This document shows positions 36,480 to 44,520 of a stretch of DNA of 64,000 bases, one piece after another. The DNA is from Leifsonia sp. 466MF (GTDB lineage: Bacteria > Actinomycetota > Actinomycetes > Actinomycetales > Microbacteriaceae). Numbering within the stretch: the stretch's first letter is position 1; each line of letters starts with the position of its first letter. The notes beneath the pieces were generated by a model. That model ran no database searches and was not told the DNA's origin. It worked only from the letters and a program-made list of their open reading frames with translations. The stretch lies in the NCBI RefSeq assembly GCF_900100265.1, contig NZ_LT629696.1:1240001-1304000 (forward strand), written 5' to 3'. The position numbers and the translations under genes are program-made.

Positions 36480-37046
36480 ATGGCTCTCAACATCACCGGC
36501 GACCCCGAGGCCGACGCGCTGCTCGACCAGTCGCCCTTCGCCCTGCTCACCGGCATGCTGCTCGACCAGCAGATCCCGATGGAGACCGCTTTCGCCGGTC
36601 CTGCGAAGCTGCGTGACCGGCTCGGCTCGCTCGATCCGGCGACGGTCGCGGCGCTCGACCCGGACAAGCTCGCGGAGGTCATGAAGCAGACCCCGGCCGT
36701 GCACCGCTTCCCCGGGTCGATGGCCGCGCGGGTGCAGGCGCTGGCGGCCGCGATCGTGAGCGACTGGGGCGGCGACACCGCGGCCATCTGGACGCAGGGC
36801 GACCCGGATGGCGCCGAAGTGCTGCGCCGGCTGAAGGCGCTGCCGGGCTTCGGCGAGCAGAAGGCGAAGATCTTCCTCGCCCTGCTGGGCAAGCAGAAGG
36901 GACTGACCGCCGCCGGCTGGCAGCAGGCTGCCGGCGACTACGGCAGTGAGGGCTACCGGTCGGTGGCCGATATCGTCGACGCCGATTCGCTCGCCCGCGT
37001 GCGCGACCACAAGCGGGCGATGAAGGCGGCCGCGAAGGGAAAGTGA
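36480..37046 (+). CDS. HhH-GPD type base-excision DNA repair protein
   Basis: 188 residues from ATG 36480, 5 nt after the upstream stop. Glycosylases of this superfamily flip out and remove damaged bases. The helix-hairpin-helix is LKALPGFGEQKAKIFLALLG (about residues 121-140), followed by a Gly/Asp region GYRSVADIVDADSLARVR. The N-terminal PFALLTGMLLDQQIPMETAF helix is typical of the TIGR03252 branch. No iron-sulfur cluster cysteines are present. Its substrate is unknown. Confidence 0.85.
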   Translation: MALNITGDPEADALLDQSPFALLTGMLLDQQIPMETAFAGPAKLRDRLGSLDPATVAALDPDKLAEVMKQTPAVHRFPGSMAARVQALAAAIVSDWGGDTAAIWTQGDPDGAEVLRRLKALPGFGEQKAKIFLALLGKQKGLTAAGWQQAAGDYGSEGYRSVADIVDADSLARVRDHKRAMKAAAKGK

Positions 37047-37171
37047 CCACAGGAAGCGGCTTTCGGCGCCCAGCCGGCCGCCCCTGTGGAGAACCCGCTG
37101 CTGTCGGTGGTCGCCGGTAGTCTCGCAGAGCGGGTGGCGCTACAGCCGTCCCGAAGCGAAGGGAGGTCGCC

Positions 37172-40100
37172 GTGTTCCTGCTCGACGGGATCATCGTCAC
37201 GAGCGCCAGCGACCTCACTGAGGCGTCCAAGTGCGAGTTCGCTTTCCTGCGCACGCTCGATGTGAAGCTGGGGCGGCTCGAGAAGACCGAAGAGGTCGAA
37301 GACCCGATGTACGTGCGCTCGTCGCGCATGGGCGACGAGCACGAGCACCGCATCCTGGAGCGCTACCGCGAGCGGTTCGGGAGCGGCGTGGCCGAGATCG
37401 AGCGGCCGGAGCAGCTGACGGCGGAGTCGCTCGCCGACGCGGTGCGTCGCACGTCCGAGGCGTTCGAGCGCGGAGCGGAGGTCGTCTTCCAGGCGACGTT
37501 CTTCGACGGTTCGTTCGTCGGGTTCGCCGACTTCGTCGTGCGGCTGCCCGACGGCCGCTATCGGGTGCAGGATTCCAAGCTGGCCCGCAGCGCCCGCGTC
37601 ACAGCGCTGCTGCAGCTCGCCGCCTACGCGGAGCAGCTGCGGCGGATGGGTGTGGATGTCGACGACACGGTCGAGCTGCTGCTCGGCGACGGCTCGGTGA
37701 GCGAACACTCGCTGAGCGACATCGAACCGGTGTACCGCAAGCGGCGCGCGCGGCTTCTGACCATCGTCGCGGAGCACGCGGCGGACACCGGGCCGGTCGT
37801 CTGGGGCGACCCGCGTTTCACGGTCGACGGGCGGTGCGACACCTGCGACGCGGAGGTGCAGGCGTCGCGCGACGTGCTGCTGGTGGCGGGTATGCGCGTG
37901 ACCCAGCGGGAGCACCTCCTCGCGGCCGGCATCCCCACCATCGACGCGCTCGCCGCCTCGACCGGCTCGATCGACGGCATCCCCGAAGGCACGCTCGACG
38001 GCCTGCGCGAACAGGCGCGGCTGCAGCTGCAGGCGGTGCCGGACGCTCCGCCGCCGGTGCGGGTGTTCAACGCGCCGGTTCTCGCGGTGCTGCCGCATCC
38101 CGATCCCGGCGACATCTTTTTCGACTTCGAGGGCGATCCGCTGTACACCGAGGGAGCCGGTGAGCGCTGGAACCTCGACTACCTGTTCGGGCTGGTCGAC
38201 CAGGAGGAGCGCTTCACGGCGTTCTGGGCGCACGACTTCGCGGCGGAGCGCGTGGCGCTGGAGGCGTTCCTGGCGTTCGTCCGCGACCGCCGTGCCCAGT
38301 TCCCGGGAATGCACATCTACCACTACGCGGCGTACGAGCAGACGCACCTGCTCGCCCTCGCCGCCCGCCACGGCGTCGGCGAAGAGGAGGTCGACGGCCT
38401 GCTGCGCGACAACGTGATGGTCGACCTGTATCCGCTGGTGCGGAAGGCCGTCCGGGTCGGGTCGCGGTCGTACTCGATCAAGAAGCTCGAGCCGCTCTAC
38501 ATGGGCGACGAGCTCCGCGAGAGCGACGTGACCACCGGCGCCGACTCGATCACCGAGTACGCCAACGCACGCGACCTGATCGCGCTCGGCCGCCTGGACG
38601 AGGCGCAGCCACTGCTCGACGACATCGGCGACTACAACCGGTACGACTGCGTCTCCACGCTGCGCCTGCGCGACTGGCTGATCTCCCGCGCGACGGAGAA
38701 TGGCATCCCGATCGGCGCGGCGCCGATGGAGGAGACGGAGGCCGCACCCGAGGCGTCGCCCCTTCGCGCCGGACTGCTGGCGTTCGCCGGCGATCCGCTC
38801 GACCCGCATCGCGATGCCGACCGCCGGGCGATGGCGCTCGCCGCCGCGGCGATCGACTTCCACCGGCGGGAGCAGAAGAGCTTCTGGCAGTCGCACTTCG
38901 CGCGGTTGATCCAGCCGATCGAAGAGTGGGGCGAGACGCGCGATGTACTCGTCGTCGAGAGCGCGACGGTGTTGCGCGACTGGTATCTCGATGAGGGCCA
39001 GCGCGTCGAGCGGCGCGAGCTGCTGCTCACGGGCGCCTGGGGTGCGGGCAGTGCCGTCCGCGTGAGCGAGCGCACCGGACCGTACCTGCTCTACGAGTAC
39101 CCCGGACCCTTCCGTCAGCCGCGTGCGCAGCCCGGTGCGCGCGCCTCCCGCACGGTCGCGGTGATCGACGCGCTGGAAGACGGCTCCATCGTCGTCCGCG
39201 AGACGCTGCCGCCCGAGGTCGCCCCCTACCGCGATCTGCCGAGCGCCCTCACTCCGGCCGCTCCACCGGATTCGCGGCGGCTCGGGGAGGCGATCCGCGA
39301 GTGGGGGACCGCGCTGCTGATCGCCCGGCACCATGAGACCTGGCCGGTGGATGCGACGATCGACCTGCTGCGGCGCACACCGCCACGAACCCGGTCTGGT
39401 GCCCTGGTGCCTGACCCGACGAGCAGTGGAGACGACGGGGCGAGCGACGGCACGGGACGGATCGACGCGGTCGTCGCGAGCCTGCTCGACCTCGACCGGT
39501 CGTATCTGGCGGTCCAAGGGCCTCCCGGTACGGGGAAGTCGTATCTGGGCGCGCACGTCATCGCGCGGCTGGTGGCCGAGCACGGCTGGAAGGTCGGCGT
39601 CGTCGCGCAATCGCACGCGGTCGTCGAGAACCTTCTCGACCGGGTGGTGGCCGCAGGCCTCGATCCCGAACAGGTCGGCAAGGTTCCGAGCGGGGGCCAG
39701 AAGCCGGATCAGGCGGAGGCCGTGGATGACGCGGCGGGGGAGTCGGCCGTCCGTTTCACGCCGCTGTCCGCCAACGGGCATCTAGAGTTCGCCGGCATCA
39801 ACGAGGAGCGCGGGTTCGTGCTGGGCGGCACAGCGTGGGACTTCGCGAACGCCGGCCGCGTCCCGCGGGGCAGTCTGGATCTGCTGGTGGTGGACGAGGC
39901 CGGCCAGTTCTCGCTCGCATCCACCATCGCCGTGGGTGTCGCGGCGAAGAACCTCCTCCTGCTCGGCGACCCGCAGCAGCTGCCGCAGGTGAGCCAGGGG
40001 CGGCATCCCGAACCGGTCGACGGCTCCGCGCTCGGCTGGGTGAGCGACGGCCACGACGTGCTGCCGCCCGAGTACGGGTACTTCCTCGCGGAGACGCATC

Positions 40101-40717
40101 GCATGCATCCCGCTCTCGCGGCCGCGGTGTCGAGGCTCTCGTACGAGGGCAAACTGCGCGCACATGAGGGCGCGTCGGAACGCGAGCTCGGCGGGGTAAT
40201 GCCCGGGGTGCATCCCGTGCCGGTGCTGCACGTCGGCAACTCGACCGCGTCGCCCGAGGAGGCCGAGACCGTCGTCGCCCTCGTCGACGACCTGCTCGGC
40301 CGGTCGTGGAGCGACCCGGCGGCCGGGCGCGACGATGTTCCGCTCGCGGAGGACGACATCATCGTCGTGACGCCGTACAACGCCCAGCTCGCCGAGGTGC
40401 GCGCCCTTCTCGATGCGGCGGGTCATCGCGGGGTACGGGTGGGCACGGTCGACAAGTTCCAGGGTCAGGAGGCGGCCGTCGCCATCGTCAGCCTCGCTGC
40501 GTCGTCCGCGGTCGACGTGCCGCGCGGCGTATCGTTCCTGCTCATGAAGAACAGGCTCAACGTAGCCATCTCGCGGGCGAAATGGGCGGCGTACCTCGTT
40601 CACTCGCCGGAGCTCACGGAGTTCCTCCCGACGACGCCGGCCGGGGTGGGGGAGCTCAGCGCGTTCATCCGGCTGGTGGAAGGAGCAGAGCGCACGGCCG
40701 CGCTGCCGGTCGGCTGA
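37172..40717 (+). CDS. TM0106-family RecB-like nuclease fused to SF1 helicase
   Basis: 1181 residues from GTG 37172 (ribosome site GGGAGGTC). Order: RecB-like PD-(D/E)XK region (residues 1-240, with VGFADFVVRL and YRVQDSKLARSA), a CxxC pair in GRCDTCDAE, an RNase H-like exonuclease domain (about 310-510; DIFFDFEGDP and DYNRYDCVST), and a Dna2/Upf1-like SF1 helicase (Walker A VQGPPGTGKSYL near 782, Walker B LLVVDEAGQFSL, GDPQQLPQVS, TVDKFQGQEA). It resembles a one-piece end-processing machine for DNA repair. The 125-nt gap before it holds a CCACAGG/CCTGTGG hairpin (37047-37089). Confidence 0.88.
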   Translation: MFLLDGIIVTSASDLTEASKCEFAFLRTLDVKLGRLEKTEEVEDPMYVRSSRMGDEHEHRILERYRERFGSGVAEIERPEQLTAESLADAVRRTSEAFERGAEVVFQATFFDGSFVGFADFVVRLPDGRYRVQDSKLARSARVTALLQLAAYAEQLRRMGVDVDDTVELLLGDGSVSEHSLSDIEPVYRKRRARLLTIVAEHAADTGPVVWGDPRFTVDGRCDTCDAEVQASRDVLLVAGMRVTQREHLLAAGIPTIDALAASTGSIDGIPEGTLDGLREQARLQLQAVPDAPPPVRVFNAPVLAVLPHPDPGDIFFDFEGDPLYTEGAGERWNLDYLFGLVDQEERFTAFWAHDFAAERVALEAFLAFVRDRRAQFPGMHIYHYAAYEQTHLLALAARHGVGEEEVDGLLRDNVMVDLYPLVRKAVRVGSRSYSIKKLEPLYMGDELRESDVTTGADSITEYANARDLIALGRLDEAQPLLDDIGDYNRYDCVSTLRLRDWLISRATENGIPIGAAPMEETEAAPEASPLRAGLLAFAGDPLDPHRDADRRAMALAAAAIDFHRREQKSFWQSHFARLIQPIEEWGETRDVLVVESATVLRDWYLDEGQRVERRELLLTGAWGAGSAVRVSERTGPYLLYEYPGPFRQPRAQPGARASRTVAVIDALEDGSIVVRETLPPEVAPYRDLPSALTPAAPPDSRRLGEAIREWGTALLIARHHETWPVDATIDLLRRTPPRTRSGALVPDPTSSGDDGASDGTGRIDAVVASLLDLDRSYLAVQGPPGTGKSYLGAHVIARLVAEHGWKVGVVAQSHAVVENLLDRVVAAGLDPEQVGKVPSGGQKPDQAEAVDDAAGESAVRFTPLSANGHLEFAGINEERGFVLGGTAWDFANAGRVPRGSLDLLVVDEAGQFSLASTIAVGVAAKNLLLLGDPQQLPQVSQGRHPEPVDGSALGWVSDGHDVLPPEYGYFLAETHRMHPALAAAVSRLSYEGKLRAHEGASERELGGVMPGVHPVPVLHVGNSTASPEEAETVVALVDDLLGRSWSDPAAGRDDVPLAEDDIIVVTPYNAQLAEVRALLDAAGHRGVRVGTVDKFQGQEAAVAIVSLAASSAVDVPRGVSFLLMKNRLNVAISRAKWAAYLVHSPELTEFLPTTPAGVGELSAFIRLVEGAERTAALPVG

Positions 40718-40764
40718 CGCGCACGCCCGTGACAGCGACTCTGCCGCCGCGAGACGCGTCCTGT

Positions 40765-40770
40765 TACGCT
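40765..40770 (+). promoter_or_regulatory. -10 element of the AraC-type gene (leaderless)
   Basis: TACGCT ends 6 nt before the GTG at 40777. Confidence 0.5.
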
Positions 40771-40776
40771 CATCCC

Positions 40777-41181
40777 GTGTCACCGGAGGAGCTGCAGACG
40801 CTCGCGCACCTGCGCCGGGCCAGGGACCTCATCGACCGCGACTACGCGAAGCCGCTCGACGTCCCGACCATGGCCGCGCGCGCCTACATGTCGCCCGCAC
40901 ACTTCTCCCGCCAGTTCCGGGCCGCATACGGCGAGACGCCCTACAGCTACCTGATGACCCGGCGGATCGAGCGGGCGATGGCCCTGCTGCGCACCGGGAT
41001 GTCGGTCACCGACGCCTGCATGGCGGTCGGCTGTACGTCGCTCGGGTCGTTCAGCTCGAAGTTCTCGGAGATCGTCGGGATGACACCGACCGACTACCGT
41101 GCCCGCGAGCACGAGGCGGTGCGAGCGATGCCGGACTGCATCGCCAAGCAGCGCACCCGGCCCGTCCGGGCGCGGGCCTGA
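40777..41181 (+). CDS. AraC-type DNA-binding protein, single domain
   Basis: 134 residues with only the two-helix-turn-helix AraC domain: first DVPTMAARAYMSPAHFSRQF, then MSVTDACMAVGCTSLGSFSS and the FSEIVGMTPTDYR signature end. There is no ligand domain. The GTG start follows the -10 hexamer by 6 nt. It stands 88 nt before a VOC-domain gene; AraC-type regulators paired with VOC proteins are common in actinobacteria, and regulation of that gene is likely. The gap carries two DnaA-box-like sites (41184-41192 and 41211-41219). Confidence 0.88.
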   Translation: MSPEELQTLAHLRRARDLIDRDYAKPLDVPTMAARAYMSPAHFSRQFRAAYGETPYSYLMTRRIERAMALLRTGMSVTDACMAVGCTSLGSFSSKFSEIVGMTPTDYRAREHEAVRAMPDCIAKQRTRPVRARA

Positions 41182-41257
41182 ACCCGTCCACAGGCCGCCC
41201 GCGCGGGCAGTTATCCACCTGAGCAGTTTTGGAGAAGCGCGGCCGTTCCGGCGTTCC

Positions 41258-41263
41258 TAGAGT
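41258..41263 (+). promoter_or_regulatory. -10 element of the VOC gene (leaderless)
   Basis: TAGAGT ends 6 nt before the ATG at 41270. Confidence 0.5.
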
Positions 41264-41269
41264 CGACTC

Positions 41270-41692
41270 ATGACCGTTTCACTCCAGTACTCGCAGATCA
41301 CCGTCCTCGACCCGGAGGAGTCGCTCGCGTTCTACCGCGACGCCCTCGGCCTCGACGTCATCCAGGACGTCACCTCCGGCGACCACCGCTGGGTCACCCT
41401 CGGGGTGGCCGGCGACGACGGCGCGGCCGTCGTGCTCAGCGACCCGCACGCGGGCCGCTCCCAGGCCGACGGCGACGCGCTCGCGCAGCTCGTCGTCAAG
41501 GGTTCCCTGAGCCCGATCGTCTTCCGCACCGACGACCTCGACACCGCTTTCGAGCGGGTGCGCGCCTCCGGCGCCGAGGTGCTCCAGGAGCCGATCGACC
41601 AGCCGTGGGGTCCCCGCGACTGCGCCTTCCGCGACCCGTCCGGCAACATGGTGCGCATCCTCCAGTCGACGCCCGCGACGCAGAACGCCTGA
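41270..41692 (+). CDS. VOC family protein (glyoxalase/bleomycin resistance type)
   Basis: 140 residues, two beta-alpha-beta-beta-beta modules. The first has ITVLDPEESLAFYRDALGLD and the second FRTDDLDTAFERVRASGAEV with the closing CAFRDPSGNMVRIL. Possible metal ligands of VOC enzymes (His/Gln/Glu) are not all evident, so binding or sequestration is as likely as catalysis. The gene is probably controlled by the AraC-type protein just upstream. Confidence 0.85.
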   Translation: MTVSLQYSQITVLDPEESLAFYRDALGLDVIQDVTSGDHRWVTLGVAGDDGAAVVLSDPHAGRSQADGDALAQLVVKGSLSPIVFRTDDLDTAFERVRASGAEVLQEPIDQPWGPRDCAFRDPSGNMVRILQSTPATQNA

Positions 41693-41700
41693 GCCGGAGG

Positions 41701-41733
41701 CCGGCGTGCGCGGCCGTTCGCCGCGCATGCCGG
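41701..41733. terminator. Hairpin between VOC and sucrase/ferredoxin genes
   Basis: CCGGCGTGCGCGG (41701-41713) pairs with CCGCGCATGCCGG (41721-41733), one G-U pair, 7-nt loop. It separates convergent genes. Confidence 0.6.
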
Positions 41734-41768
41734 TCGCCTGCGCCGGCCGCGTGCGTCCGTCACCCGCG

Positions 41769-42713
41769 TCAGGTGTGGGCGACCGACACCGGAACGAACT
41801 CCCGGACCGGATGCGCGATCGTCGCGGCGCACGTGCTCAGCAGGGGCTCAGAGAGTCGCTCGCCCACCTCCACGGTGAGGCGATCGCGACCGTGGGCGAG
41901 CTCCACCGTCCAGCCGTGGGGATGCGGACGCTCCGCCAGCGGCCGGAACGCACCGATGCGGTCGTCTCCGGTGTCGGCCCGGGCGAACGCCTCCGCCGCC
42001 TGGGCGATGGTGCTGCGGCTGGTGCGTCCGCGCAGCAGCTCCAGCACCACGCGGCCCTCCGCGTGACGCTCCACGATGCGCGACGCGTCCTCGGCTCCGA
42101 CCCGACCGTAGAGGAGGCCCTCGGGAAACACGACCATCGTCGCGGCGAACCGGTCGCCGCCCAGATGGGAGCACTCCCACGTCAGCTCGGGATGCTCGGC
42201 GGCCAGGGCCTCCACCACCGGGCGTCCGCGCACGGCGCAGCACTGGTCGTGGCGAGCGTGCGCGCACACCGCGTAGATCGGCGCCTCGCTCGGCTCGCCG
42301 GAGCTCCCGTCGAGCGGGAGAGTCAGGAGTTCGGCCGGGTCGTCGACCTGCCCCCAGTTGATGCTCTCGCGGCCGGGACGCGAGTCCACCAGCGCCCAGC
42401 GCCACGAGGTCTGGTCGCGGCGGAGCGGCGCGCGCAGCCGCGTGCGCCGGATCGCCAGCGGACGGATGCCCGCCTCCTCCGCCCGCGCGACGATCCGGGC
42501 GCCGAGCGCGGGATCGAGCGCCGAGTCGAAGAACGCGTGGCGACCCCATCCGCTCTCGATCTCCACCAGCAGCCAGCGCTCACCGAAGCCGGCCGTCCCG
42601 GCCAGCGGGTCGTGCCGCTCCAGGGCGCGATCGCTGCAGGGCAGCCACCCGGGGGTGCCATGCCCGGCGGATGCGCGCGCCGGTCCGGCGAGATCCGGCG
42701 GAAGGCCGGTCAC
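41769..42713 (-). CDS. Sucrase/ferredoxin-like [2Fe-2S] protein
   Basis: 314 residues from a GTG that overlaps the upstream oxygenase stop by 4 nt. The Suc/Fer-like family has a thioredoxin-like ferredoxin fold. Here the cluster-binding region is IYAVCAHARHDQCCAVRG with ELTWECSHLGGDRFAATMVV; the N-terminal WLPCSDR supplies a further cysteine. Such proteins carry one [2Fe-2S] cluster and pass electrons. In this operon it could reduce the iron of the JmjC/cupin oxygenase, which is an inference from coupling. It is the last gene of the three-gene set 44319-41769. Confidence 0.8.
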   Translation of the reverse strand: MTGLPPDLAGPARASAGHGTPGWLPCSDRALERHDPLAGTAGFGERWLLVEIESGWGRHAFFDSALDPALGARIVARAEEAGIRPLAIRRTRLRAPLRRDQTSWRWALVDSRPGRESINWGQVDDPAELLTLPLDGSSGEPSEAPIYAVCAHARHDQCCAVRGRPVVEALAAEHPELTWECSHLGGDRFAATMVVFPEGLLYGRVGAEDASRIVERHAEGRVVLELLRGRTSRSTIAQAAEAFARADTGDDRIGAFRPLAERPHPHGWTVELAHGRDRLTVEVGERLSEPLLSTCAATIAHPVREFVPVSVAHT

Positions 42714-44065
42714 GTCGCCGTCGCGGTCCCGAAGTCGGCGGTCGCGCTCCGCTCGCCGTCGCTCGAGACACCCGCTTCGTCGGCGGGGTCGACGTCCGGG
42801 AAGGCGGCGTCAGCCGGGTCGGACACCAGAATGACGATCCCCTCACGCAGCAGCCTCCGCGCCACGACGACCGCCGAGCGCTCGTCGAGCGGCAGTTCGC
42901 CCACGGCGACCGGTGACCCGTCCAGCAGACGCTCGACCGCTGCTCGCGCGGCGATGGGCAGCGCGACCGTCTTGGTCGGGAGCCGCACGGTGACCGTCTC
43001 CACCTCCACCGTGACGTCGACGCCGAGACCGGGCCGTGCGGCGACCACACTGTCGACCGACAGCTCGTCGGCGACCGCGATCGTCGCCAGCGGCCGGACG
43101 GCCGCGGGCGGGGTGTCCGACCGCTGGCGGCGCCGCAGGCGGTCCGTCACTGCGGCGGCGACCGCGGACCGGGCGGACGGGTCGCTGAGTGCCTCGATCA
43201 GCGCATCCACCGTCTCCTCGACGATGGGTGCGATCGCCGCGGGGTCGGACGGGTCGAAGCCGAGCGGAAGCGAGCTGCGCAGCGCGGCGGCGTCCGCCGC
43301 TCGGGCCACGGCCTCGCGCACCACGTCGTGTCGGGTGTACGCGGCGACGCCGATGGTCAGGTGCACCGAGACGCCACCGAGCGCCTCGGCCGAGTGGATC
43401 CACCCGCGCGGGAGGTAGAGAACGTCGCCGGGGCGGAACGTCTCGTCGATCGCCGGCGCCTCCTGGGCGCGGGCGGCGACGGCGTCGCGGTGGTCGCTCC
43501 ACGGCTGGTCGCGCAGCGGGTCCACATGCACCGGCTCGTGGATGCGCCAGTGCTTCTCCCCGGCGATCTGCAGCACGAACACGTCGTGCACGTCGTAATG
43601 CGGATCGAAGCCGCGGGAGGACGCGGGCGTGATGTACGCGTTCACCTGGGCGGGATGCCCGAGCTCGGTGGCGAGCTGTCGCGCGAACTCCTGGATGGGC
43701 GGCCAGGTGCGGTGCAGCCCCTGGAGCACGAGGGTCGCGCCGTTCGCGAACTCGGCCAGCACCTTCGCGGAGTCGAGTTGGTCGCCTACCTCCGCACCGA
43801 AGCCGCCGGGGCCGGTGAACCGCGACGGCGGGAGGACGGAGCCCTCCTTCGCCATGCGGACGAACGGGGTGCGGATCGCCCGGGACGAGACCAGCTCATC
43901 CACGGCGTCGACGCTGAAGAGGTCGGAGAAGTCCTCCGGGAGCGCGGACGCGCGGGTGAACAGTGGCTTCCGGCCCCAGTGATCGGTCGCGAACTCCTCG
44001 CGGCCGATCGGCACGCAACGCGAAAGCGCGGGCCGGTCGCCCGGCCCGCGCTCGTGGGTCGTCAT
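42710..44065 (-). CDS. JmjC/cupin Fe(II)/2-oxoglutarate oxygenase, ribosomal-oxygenase-like
   Basis: 451 residues. The double-stranded beta-helix carries the iron triad H156-Y-D158 (GFDPHYDVHDVFVLQIAG) and H224 (LPRGWIHSAEALGG). As in bacterial RoxA and human MINA53/NO66, a dimerisation region and a C-terminal winged-helix-like domain follow (about residues 250-430). These enzymes hydroxylate Arg or His side chains of proteins. The ATG at 44065 shares its A with the TGA stop of the repeat-peptide gene (TGATG as read), so both proteins are made together. Its substrate may be that peptide rather than a ribosomal protein. Confidence 0.82.
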   Translation of the reverse strand: MTTHERGPGDRPALSRCVPIGREEFATDHWGRKPLFTRASALPEDFSDLFSVDAVDELVSSRAIRTPFVRMAKEGSVLPPSRFTGPGGFGAEVGDQLDSAKVLAEFANGATLVLQGLHRTWPPIQEFARQLATELGHPAQVNAYITPASSRGFDPHYDVHDVFVLQIAGEKHWRIHEPVHVDPLRDQPWSDHRDAVAARAQEAPAIDETFRPGDVLYLPRGWIHSAEALGGVSVHLTIGVAAYTRHDVVREAVARAADAAALRSSLPLGFDPSDPAAIAPIVEETVDALIEALSDPSARSAVAAAVTDRLRRRQRSDTPPAAVRPLATIAVADELSVDSVVAARPGLGVDVTVEVETVTVRLPTKTVALPIAARAAVERLLDGSPVAVGELPLDERSAVVVARRLLREGIVILVSDPADAAFPDVDPADEAGVSSDGERSATADFGTATAT

Positions 44066-44319
44066 CAAGCGGACCCGTCGGCTCCGCCGTCGTGGCCGCC
44101 GGGGTTCGCTCCGCCGTCGGCCGGGCCTTCGCCTGCGGCCGAGCCGTCGGCTCCGCCGTCGTGGCCGCCCGGGTTCGCTCCGCCGTCGGCCGGGCCTTCG
44201 CCTGCGGCCGAGCCGTCGGCTCCGCCGTCGTGGCCGCCCGGGTTCGCTCCGCCGTCCGCGGGGCCTTCGCCGCCGCCGACCGCGTCGGTGCTGATGTCGT
44301 CGTCGTTGATGTCGCTCAT
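44065..44319 (-). CDS. Gly/Ala/Asp-rich tandem-repeat peptide, possible modified-peptide precursor
   Basis: 84 residues. An acidic 16-residue leader (MSDINDDDISTDAVGG) is followed by three copies of a 23-residue unit, each GEGPADGGANPGGHDGGADG plus S-A-A (last copy S-A), at residues 17-39, 40-62 and 63-84. Each unit has one His, one Asn, one Pro and three Asp and no hydrophobic core, so the protein should be unfolded. The stop overlaps the oxygenase start. A promoter and a purine-rich ribosome site (GGAGTGGAGACGGA) precede it. Leader, repeats and a coupled tailoring-type enzyme resemble a RiPP precursor. No known family is recognised. Confidence 0.75.
   Translation of the reverse strand: MSDINDDDISTDAVGGGEGPADGGANPGGHDGGADGSAAGEGPADGGANPGGHDGGADGSAAGEGPADGGANPGGHDGGADGSA
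44075..44280 (-). repeat. Three 69-bp tandem repeats in the peptide gene
   Basis: Units begin at 44075, 44144 and 44213. The first two differ by one base, and the third differs from them only at silent positions in its last third. Gain or loss of a unit keeps the reading frame. Confidence 0.9.
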
Positions 44320-44358
44320 TCCGTCTCCACTCCGTCTGCGGGAACGCTGACCCCACTC

Positions 44359-44387
44359 ACCCTACGCGTGGCCCACCGCGACCGTAA
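44359..44387 (-). promoter_or_regulatory. Promoter of the repeat-peptide operon
   Basis: Minus-strand -35 TTACGG (44387-44382) and -10 TAGGGT (44364-44359) are 17 bp apart, about 40 nt before the ATG at 44319. Confidence 0.55.
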
Positions 44388-44520
44388 GGGTCGCTGGATG
44401 AACGGGCGGCGTCACATTTCGCAAGACGTTTTGACCACTGTCGTCGGCTCGGGAGAGGCTCGGAGGTGCCGCCACAGCGCTCGCCGGCACATCCCCCCTT
44501 CACGAGAGAGAGGCACCGCC

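Noticed and set aside
44388..44520. Riboswitch before metQNI
   Set aside because: No recognisable SAM-binding core; only a purine-rich ribosome site close to the ATG.
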